A stretch of DNA of 64,000 nucleotides from Pseudomonas putida (lineage in GTDB: Bacteria > Pseudomonadota > Gammaproteobacteria > Pseudomonadales > Pseudomonadaceae), in contig NZ_CP018846.1 of the NCBI RefSeq assembly GCF_002025705.1, positions 3,153,501 through 3,217,500 of the forward strand, given 5' to 3'. Made by a program: the position numbers and the translations under genes. This document shows positions 58,522 to 64,000 of the stretch, piece after piece. The notes below the pieces were generated by a model. It made no database searches. It saw only the letters and a program-made list of their open reading frames with translations, and was not told the DNA's origin. Each line of letters starts with the position of its first letter. Positions within the stretch are counted from its first letter, which is position 1.

Positions 58522-59814
58522 ATGGAATCGTTGTTCAGTCTGCGCCGCTCGGCGGCCTTGTTGTTCTGCACTTCATGCTTGTACGGCAACGCGGCCTGGG
58601 CCGGTGGCATTCTCATCTATGAGGCCGGCCAGGAAGGCAACGGCCTGGCCAATGCCGGCTCGGCTGCACTGGCTAACGACCCTAGCGTCCTCATGAGCAA
58701 CCCGGCCGGCATCACCCGGCTCAAAGGCACCCAGATAAGCGCCAACGCCCAGGTGATCCTTGGCGACATACGCTTTTCCCGCGACAGCGGCAACCAGTTC
58801 GATGGCAACGAAGGCGGCAACGCCCTGCAGTACCTGCCCGGTACCAGCCTGTTCATCAGCCACCAGATCGACGAACGCTCGGCCATCGGCTTTGGCATGT
58901 ACGGCAACTTTGGCCTGGCCCTGGACTACGACGATGACTGGGCTGGCCGCTATTTCACCCAGGAAGCCGCGGTGATCGGCGTGTCGATGCAGCCGACCTT
59001 GGCCTACAAGTTCACCGATGACCTGTCGATCGGTGTCGGGCCGCGCATCATGGTCGGTTACTACCGCACCGAAATGGCCATCAACAACAACCTGCTGGGG
59101 CTGGCCGACCGGCCGGACGGGCAGCTGGAATACAAGGACACCGATGTCGGCGTGGGCGTCAACCTGGGCCTGCTGTATCAAGTCGACCCGCGCACCCGCG
59201 TCGGCCTGGCCTACACCAGCAAGGTCAAGCTGGAGTTCGAGGACAAACCGCACCTCAAGGACATCAACAACCCGTTGCTCAACGCCGCCCTGCGCCGCCT
59301 CGACGTGGATTCGCTGGAGCTCGACCTCAATGTGCCGCAAACCGTGACCTTCAGCATCGCCCATGAGCTTGACGACCAGTGGACCCTGCTCGGCAGCCTC
59401 AACTGGCAGGACTGGAGCGACTTCGGCGACGTTGGCGTGGAGGTCGACAGCAACGCTGGAGGTACCAGCCGCACGGTCGACCGCAAGTACAAGGACACCT
59501 GGCATGCCTCGGTGGGCGCACAGTACCAGGCCACCCGGCAATGGCGCTGGAGCGTTGGCCTGGGTTATGACAGCTCGGCCGTGGACGACAAGGACCGCAC
59601 GGTCGACAACCCGATGGGCGAGGCCTGGCGGCTGGCCGCCGGTGTCAATTACCAGGTTGACGAGGGCCTGGACCTGCACCTGGCCTACACCTTGGTGTGG
59701 CTCGGCAACATGGACGTTGAACAGACCAAGTCGCGCTCCGGCACGACCTTGTCCGGCAGCTACGACAACAGCGCCCTGCACATCGTTGGCGGTGGTGCCA
59801 CCTGGCGCTTCTGA
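58522..59814 (+). CDS. FadL-family outer-membrane hydrophobe transporter
   Basis: The 430-residue protein has a signal peptide (cleaved near AAWAG), the FadL hatch region (GILIYEAGQEGNGLANAGSA, DPSVLMSNPAGITRL) and barrel strands ending in GGGATWRF. It resembles OmpP1/FadL/TodX channels for long-chain fatty acids or hydrophobic aromatics. AAGGAGCG precedes the ATG. It differs clearly from the module C FadL-type protein and is followed 51 bp later by a DUF3313 lipoprotein gene. Confidence 0.91.
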   Translation: MESLFSLRRSAALLFCTSCLYGNAAWAGGILIYEAGQEGNGLANAGSAALANDPSVLMSNPAGITRLKGTQISANAQVILGDIRFSRDSGNQFDGNEGGNALQYLPGTSLFISHQIDERSAIGFGMYGNFGLALDYDDDWAGRYFTQEAAVIGVSMQPTLAYKFTDDLSIGVGPRIMVGYYRTEMAINNNLLGLADRPDGQLEYKDTDVGVGVNLGLLYQVDPRTRVGLAYTSKVKLEFEDKPHLKDINNPLLNAALRRLDVDSLELDLNVPQTVTFSIAHELDDQWTLLGSLNWQDWSDFGDVGVEVDSNAGGTSRTVDRKYKDTWHASVGAQYQATRQWRWSVGLGYDSSAVDDKDRTVDNPMGEAWRLAAGVNYQVDEGLDLHLAYTLVWLGNMDVEQTKSRSGTTLSGSYDNSALHIVGGGATWRF

Positions 59815-59865
59815 CCCACCCGGTACTGCTTTGGGAATTGATCATCGCGACGAAGGAGAAGCTGC

Positions 59866-60534
59866 ATGAACACCAAGACATTGGCTGCATCGTTGTGCCT
59901 TGCAACCTTGATGTTGCAAGGGTGCGCCAGCAAGTACGTGGAATCCGACCAATATTCGGGCTTTCTGAAGGACTACAGCGTACTCAAGGAAGACAAGTCG
60001 CCTTCGGGCGCGCCCGTGATGCGCTGGATAAAACCGGGGGTCGATGCCAAGCGCTACACCAGCGTCTATATCGAACCCAGCCAGCTCTACCCCAAGCCGC
60101 AACCGACCGATAAGGTGCCGCAAGCGACCTTGCAGGGCATCACGCAATACTACGACCAGACACTCAAGAATCACTTCTCCCAGGCCTTGCCACTGGCAAC
60201 CAGCCCTGGCCCGGGCGTGCTGGTGGTGCGCCCGGCGATTACCGCCGTGAGCGCCAAGACCAAGAGCCTGCGCCCCTATGAAGTGATCCCGATTGCGCTG
60301 ATCGCCGCCGGCATCAGCACCGCCACCGGTATTCGTGACCAGGACACCAGCATTGCCACCGAGGCCGCGTTTATCGATGGCGACAGCAACCAGGTAGTGG
60401 CCGAAGTCGTACGCAAGGGCGCAGGGACCGAGCTGGAAAACTCATCCCAGGTCATGCAGGCAAAAGACGCAAAAGCCGTACTCGATGGCTGGGCCAAGGA
60501 CATGGTCAGCTCGTTCCAGGCCTTGAGAAAATAA
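59866..60534 (+). CDS. DUF3313 lipoprotein
   Basis: The 222-residue protein has a lipoprotein signal (LATLMLQGC; cysteine at about 20) and the DUF3313 pattern: YSGFLKDYSVL, MRWIKPGVDAKRYTSVYIEP, ATLQGITQYYDQ. Its function is unknown; it is presumably anchored in the outer membrane. AAGGAGAAGCTGC precedes the ATG. It is probably co-transcribed with the FadL-type gene. A GC-rich imperfect hairpin at about 60603-60631 follows and may help end transcription. Confidence 0.9.
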   Translation: MNTKTLAASLCLATLMLQGCASKYVESDQYSGFLKDYSVLKEDKSPSGAPVMRWIKPGVDAKRYTSVYIEPSQLYPKPQPTDKVPQATLQGITQYYDQTLKNHFSQALPLATSPGPGVLVVRPAITAVSAKTKSLRPYEVIPIALIAAGISTATGIRDQDTSIATEAAFIDGDSNQVVAEVVRKGAGTELENSSQVMQAKDAKAVLDGWAKDMVSSFQALRK

Positions 60535-60691
60535 GCCACTTCCCTTCAGCACGGGGCGCACTGAACAGCGCCACTTCATGGCCCACTTGCGCATCACCCT
60601 GGCGGGGGGCGGCAACTATCGCCGCCCTCCCTGCCAGATTACGGGTCGTGCCTGCCCAAGCGGTGCAGGCGTTTGAGCCCCCTCCTCTGAG

Positions 60692-61591
60692 CTACTGCCC
60701 TTGGCTGCGATAGCTGCGTGGCGCCATCCCCAGTTGCTTCTTGAACGTCTTGGAAAAATGCGCGGAATCGGCGAAGCCCCAACGGGTACCGATGTCGGTG
60801 ATCGAGCGATGACCATAGGCAGGGTTACGCAAGTCCTGAGCAGCCCTGAGCAGCCGCTCGCGCAGGATGTAGCGGCAGACGCTGTCACCGCTGGCCTCGA
60901 ACAGGCGATACAGCTGGCGGCTGGAGATGCCCAATTCCTCGGCCAGGGCGACGGGCGTCAGGCGCGGCGAATCCAGGCGCTGCTGGATCAGTGACTGCAC
61001 TTCGTGAAGGTGCAGGCCGGGCGAACTGTCACGCGCCCGGTATTCCAACACCGAGCCAAGCAGCCCGACCAGCGCGGCCTGCAACCCGTCACCGTCTTCC
61101 GGGCAGGCCCACTGTTCGAGCTCGCCTTCGGCCACCTGGCGCACCAACGTCGCCAGCAACTGGCCACACACGCCGGCGGTGGACAGCTTGCCGAAACGGC
61201 TGGGGTCCAGGTTTTTCAAGCGCTCACGGGGCACGTGAATGGACACGTGGGAGAACAGCCCGCGGGGGATCATCTTCATCGCCTGCGCCGAGTCCAGCAA
61301 GGCCATGTCACCTTCGCGCAGCTCAATTACCCGGTCGCCCAGCTCGATGGACATTTCCCCGTGCTGTTGTAACACAAGGAAACAATGTGTATCGCCGTCA
61401 CGCCCCGCCTCGCGCCCCGAACGGGCGATCGCATGGGCATTGCTACGGATATGGGCGACCTGCGTGGTGCCCAGCAGCGAGGGGCGCAAATCGCCGATGA
61501 AAAGGCTCTGGCAGTGGTCGTAGCGCGTTTCGAAGCGCCCGCATACCGCGTGGACACTCGCGTTCCAGACAGACATCGCTTGACCGTTCAT
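60692..61591 (-). CDS. AraC/XylS-family regulator (FeaR-like)
   Basis: The 299-residue protein has an N-terminal AraC_binding_2-like sensor (QSLFIGDLRPSLLGTTQVAH, ELREGDMALLDSAQAM) and a C-terminal double helix-turn-helix (LAEELGISSRQLYRLFEASG, DIGTRWGFADSAHFSKTFKK) like FeaR, NahS- and XylS-type regulators of aromatic or amine catabolism. It is divergent from the NIPSNAP gene across 270 bp and so probably controls the NIPSNAP gene. Start at the first or sixth codon is possible. Confidence 0.9.
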   Translation of the reverse strand: MNGQAMSVWNASVHAVCGRFETRYDHCQSLFIGDLRPSLLGTTQVAHIRSNAHAIARSGREAGRDGDTHCFLVLQQHGEMSIELGDRVIELREGDMALLDSAQAMKMIPRGLFSHVSIHVPRERLKNLDPSRFGKLSTAGVCGQLLATLVRQVAEGELEQWACPEDGDGLQAALVGLLGSVLEYRARDSSPGLHLHEVQSLIQQRLDSPRLTPVALAEELGISSRQLYRLFEASGDSVCRYILRERLLRAAQDLRNPAYGHRSITDIGTRWGFADSAHFSKTFKKQLGMAPRSYRSQGQ

Positions 61592-61804
61592 GAACCACCT
61601 CTATCGAGAGCACGCGCCATATTAGTGCAATATTCACGTGATTTTGGGTAACAAAAAGACTGATAGGCGAACGGTAAGCACATACCGCGCCACATTGCCT
61701 TTCGTCACCTACCGCCGAGCCATCGTTGCACGTAACGCAACAACATTGCGCCTGGCTGTCATTGAGCGCCCCACCCACTGACCTTTAGCGTTTCCTACCG
61801 TTTT

Positions 61805-61844
61805 GCCCGGGCGTTGCCGTGCGGGGAAGGTCCGGGCCTTTTTT
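61805..61844 (+). terminator. intrinsic-terminator-like hairpin in the NIPSNAP gene leader
   Basis: GCCCGG (61805-61810) pairs with CCGGGC (61832-61837), immediately followed by C and six T residues (61838-61844). It lies just before the CAGGAG ribosome-binding site. It could stop upstream readthrough or act as an attenuator of the downstream gene. Confidence 0.5.
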
Positions 61845-61861
61845 ATCCAGGAGCACGCTTG

Positions 61862-62488
61862 ATGTCCCACCACTACGAACTGCTGCGTTTCACCTTGCGC
61901 GTGCGCACACCCGGCCAGGCCTTGCCGCGCCTTCAGGAGGCCTTGCAGGCTGCCATGGAAGGTGTCGAGCTGATCGGCTGCTGGGTGTCCGAGATCGGCC
62001 CGCAGAACACCATTGCCGTGCTGCGCCGCTTCGCCAGCGTCGAAGTCCAGGCGGCCGAACGCGAGCGTGTGCTGCTGGCCAGCGACGCCTTCGGAATCGG
62101 TGAGTTCGTGCTCGAGCAGCACATGGACGACTACCGCCTGTTCCCCTTCCTGCAGCCGCTGGCCCCCGGCAAGCATGGGCCGTTCTACGAGCTGCGTGAG
62201 TACGACCTGGTCAGCTCCGGGTTGCTACCAACCCTGGACGGCTGGCGCAAGGCGGTCGGGCCGCGCACTGGTGAGCAGTACTCGCCAGTATATGCGGCGT
62301 TCTACGCCACCAATGGCCGGGTGCCGCGCTACCTGCACATCTGGCCCTACGCCAGCCTGGAGCAGCGCCTGGATGTGCGCACCCGCGCCGTCGGCGACGG
62401 CGTGTGGCCGCCGGAGAATTCTGCCCCGCAGCTACAGAAGATGAACTCGGTGGTGTATCTGCCCGCCGCCTTCTCACCGCTGCACTGA
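61862..62488 (+). CDS. NIPSNAP-family protein
   Basis: The 208-residue protein shows the duplicated dimeric alpha-beta barrel pattern of NIPSNAP proteins, with YELREYDLVSSGLLPTLDGW in the second half and a terminal LQKMNSVVYLPAAFSPL. Bacterial NIPSNAPs often sit in catabolic clusters but rarely have known reactions. ATG 61862 has CAGGAG upstream. Its end overlaps the convergent ketopantoate-reductase-like gene by 15 bp. Confidence 0.87.
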   Translation: MSHHYELLRFTLRVRTPGQALPRLQEALQAAMEGVELIGCWVSEIGPQNTIAVLRRFASVEVQAAERERVLLASDAFGIGEFVLEQHMDDYRLFPFLQPLAPGKHGPFYELREYDLVSSGLLPTLDGWRKAVGPRTGEQYSPVYAAFYATNGRVPRYLHIWPYASLEQRLDVRTRAVGDGVWPPENSAPQLQKMNSVVYLPAAFSPLH

Positions 62489-63415
62489 CAAAAGCGCACG
62501 GCGCCGCTGCGCCCTGCGCAGCAGCCTGTCGACGGCAGCCATGGCCGGGGCTTGCACGCCTTGGCGCCGGGCATGGGCGAGCAAGGCGCCGGACAGCGCG
62601 TCGACCTCCATGCGCCTGCCATGCTCAAGGTCCTGGAGCATGGAAGGCTTGTGCGCGGCGTGCACGACGAACGCCTGTTCCACTGCCTGCGTGACCCGCA
62701 GCGGATCCAGCGCCACACCCACCGACGCCGCAATGGCCGCAGCCTCGGCGACCAATGTCAGGGCCACTTCGCGCCCACGCGAGCATCGGCCAAGCTCGCC
62801 GACATTCTCCCCCGCCAGGGCACACAGCGAGTTCAGGGCCGTGTTGAAGGCGACCTTTTCCCAGATGCTCACCTCGATGTCCGGGTCCTCGATGCAGTGC
62901 ATGCCGCCGCGGCGCAAGCAATCGATCAGAGCTTGCAATGGGCCGAGCGGCTGCGGCCCAGGCAACAGCCCGCGCAAGCGCACCTCGCCAGCGCCGCAGC
63001 TGCGGACGCTACCCGGCGCCAGCACATCGGCCGGGTAGAGGGTCATGCCTATGGCCAGGCAACGGTCAGCCACGAACTCGCGCAGCACCGGCACGCTGTC
63101 CAGACCATTCTGCAACGTCACCACCAGGGTCTGCTGGCTGAGCAGATGCCGATTTGCCTGCATGGCCTGGCGGGTGTGATAGCTCTTGGTCAACATCAGC
63201 AGGACATCGACCTGGCCGTGCAACTGCTCGGCGCGCGCCGCCTGCGGCCAGTACACGCGTGCGCCCAGTTCGTCTTCCAGGCGCAGGCCATGGGTGCGCA
63301 GGGCGTGGAGCAAGTGCTCATCGACATCGACCAAGGTCACCTCGGCACCGGCATCGATCAACCTGGCGGCAAACAGGCTGCCCATCGCCCCTGCCCCGAT
63401 CACAGCAATCTTCAT
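62474..63415 (-). CDS. 2-dehydropantoate 2-reductase family (PanE/ApbA) oxidoreductase
   Basis: The 313-residue protein has the N-terminal Rossmann motif IAVIGAGAMGSLFAARLIDA and the C-terminal 6-phosphogluconate-dehydrogenase-like domain with KVAFNTALNSLCAL and EVDALSGALLAHARRQG, as in ketopantoate reductases. Many family members act on other 2-oxoacids in catabolic clusters, so this may not be the housekeeping PanE. It lies downstream of an MFS gene transcribed the same way, but a strong terminator between them suggests separate transcripts. Confidence 0.88.
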   Translation of the reverse strand: MKIAVIGAGAMGSLFAARLIDAGAEVTLVDVDEHLLHALRTHGLRLEDELGARVYWPQAARAEQLHGQVDVLLMLTKSYHTRQAMQANRHLLSQQTLVVTLQNGLDSVPVLREFVADRCLAIGMTLYPADVLAPGSVRSCGAGEVRLRGLLPGPQPLGPLQALIDCLRRGGMHCIEDPDIEVSIWEKVAFNTALNSLCALAGENVGELGRCSRGREVALTLVAEAAAIAASVGVALDPLRVTQAVEQAFVVHAAHKPSMLQDLEHGRRMEVDALSGALLAHARRQGVQAPAMAAVDRLLRRAQRRRALLSVQR

Positions 63416-63443
63416 GCTTGGTTTCGTCCTTATCTGCGTGAAA

Positions 63444-63475
63444 TGAAAAAGCTCGCCGGGTCATCCCCGGCGAGC
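63444..63475 (-). terminator. intrinsic terminator of the MFS gene
   Basis: A perfect 10-bp stem GCTCGCCGGG/CCCGGCGAGC (63451-63460, 63466-63475) is followed on the minus strand by TTTTTCATTT. It lies 24 bp after the MFS stop. Confidence 0.93.
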
Positions 63476-63498
63476 CTCTTCTACCCAGGCTGCATCCG

Positions 63499-64000
63499 TC
63501 ACAGCTTTGGCAAGGTCACCGCGTCGCCAATCGGCTCGCGCTTGCCCGCCTGCTGCGAGCGCAGCACGGCAGCACCGTAGATCGCCAGCACGCTGATCGA
63601 GCAGGCACCGGAGAACAGCAGCACGGCGGTGTAGCCGTAAGATTCGATCAGCAGGCCACCGACCGCCGGCCCCACCGCCGCGCCGACCGACAGGCACAGC
63701 GCACCCAAAGCAACCAACCGCCCCGACAGGTCGAACTCGGCCATCACGCCGAAGGTGTAGGCCAGCACGAAACTGATCGAGAACAGGAAGCACATCACCC
63801 CGGCCACGTAGGTGGTCAGCGAGTCGAACTGTGCCAACAGCACCAGGCCGGCCACCTCGGCCGCAATGATCACCGCCACCGGCAGGAAGCGCCCGGCCTT
63901 CAGGCCGACCGACGAGGCGATGAAACCGCCACCGGCGTTGATGATGAAACCGAGCGCCAGCACCGAGCCAATGGTGTCCGAAGACAAGCCGCTCTTCTTG
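63499..64000 (-). CDS. MFS transporter, C-terminal part (runs off the right edge)
   Basis: About 166 residues are visible, with five or six hydrophobic helices (VLALGFIINAGGGFIASSVG; CFLFSISFVLAYTFGVMAEF; LCLSVGAAVGPAVGGLLIES; VLLFSGACSISVLAIYGAAV), as in the C-terminal half of an MFS permease. The start lies beyond the window. It ends before a strong terminator. The substrate is unknown; the neighbouring PanE-type and NIPSNAP genes hint at a small catabolic group. Confidence 0.85.
   Translation of the reverse strand, partial: KKSGLSSDTIGSVLALGFIINAGGGFIASSVGLKAGRFLPVAVIIAAEVAGLVLLAQFDSLTTYVAGVMCFLFSISFVLAYTFGVMAEFDLSGRLVALGALCLSVGAAVGPAVGGLLIESYGYTAVLLFSGACSISVLAIYGAAVLRSQQAGKREPIGDAVTLPKL

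Noticed and set aside
1..64000. Insertion sequences, integrases, tRNA attachment sites, Pseudomonas REP elements and CRISPR arrays
   Set aside because: I looked for transposase or integrase motifs, tRNA cloverleaf sequences, REP palindromes and regularly spaced repeats and recognised none; mobility of the supercluster is not supported by this sequence.

Overview
The window looks like chromosome of a Pseudomonas of the P. putida type. The evidence is the high G+C coding with G/C at third codon positions, a TtgV/TtgT/SrpS-like IclR regulator next to a solvent-type RND pump, Hfq/Crc target motifs (AANAANAA) just upstream of several catabolic start codons, and two FecI/FecR/TonB-receptor signalling sets. 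No rRNA, tRNA, CRISPR array, transposase or integrase was recognised.

Layout. 1-4948: a DNA-repair pair (DinG-type helicase with Cas4-like nuclease N-terminus, FAN1-like VRR-NUC nuclease), then a MocR-type regulator that lacks the expected PLP lysine, coupled to an unknown protein. 5411-9910: a quinone oxidoreductase with a divergent LysR regulator, a lone ABC ATPase and an MFS transporter. 8660-42679 is a catabolic supercluster with three parallel minus-strand modules. Each combines a flavin hydroxylase, a type I extradiol (VOC) dioxygenase and a fumarylacetoacetate-hydrolase (FAH)-fold enzyme. Module A (8660-14920) has an MhpA-like monooxygenase, a BBP2 porin and the MFS transporter, with a divergent GntR regulator. 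Module B (25726-34818) has a two-component group D hydroxylase, a private pyruvate-dehydrogenase-type E1/E2 pair, a small one-domain dioxygenase, an NTF2-like protein and a second BBP2 porin, with a divergent TetR regulator. Module C (35997-42679) has a second group D hydroxylase/reductase, a two-domain dioxygenase, a FAH enzyme, a BKACE enzyme, a FadL-type porin and a TetR regulator. Between A and B lie an RND efflux operon with TetR and IclR regulators and a LysR-linked pair encoding an NTF2-like protein and an alpha/beta hydrolase.

Inferred chemistry: phenol hydroxylation, meta cleavage, then hydrolysis of a 1,3-diketone or acylpyruvate. The window has no muconic-semialdehyde dehydrogenase, hydratase or aldolase. 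This resembles resorcinol/alkylresorcinol-type meta pathways more than classical catechol meta pathways, but the substrates cannot be read from sequence.

42680-51359 is a junction with an 11-codon ORF and a DUF4880 pseudogene carrying an amber codon, followed by two convergent iron/siderophore-type surface-signalling sets. 51619-55365 holds an AraC regulator convergent with a cupin (2,4'-dihydroxyacetophenone dioxygenase-like), epimerase and alcohol dehydrogenase operon. 55743-60534 holds an outer-membrane transporter-like protein, an AspT/YidE-type transporter, a FadL-type porin and a DUF3313 lipoprotein. 60692-64000 holds a FeaR-like AraC regulator, a NIPSNAP protein with a terminator-like leader hairpin, a ketopantoate-reductase-family enzyme and the end of an MFS transporter.
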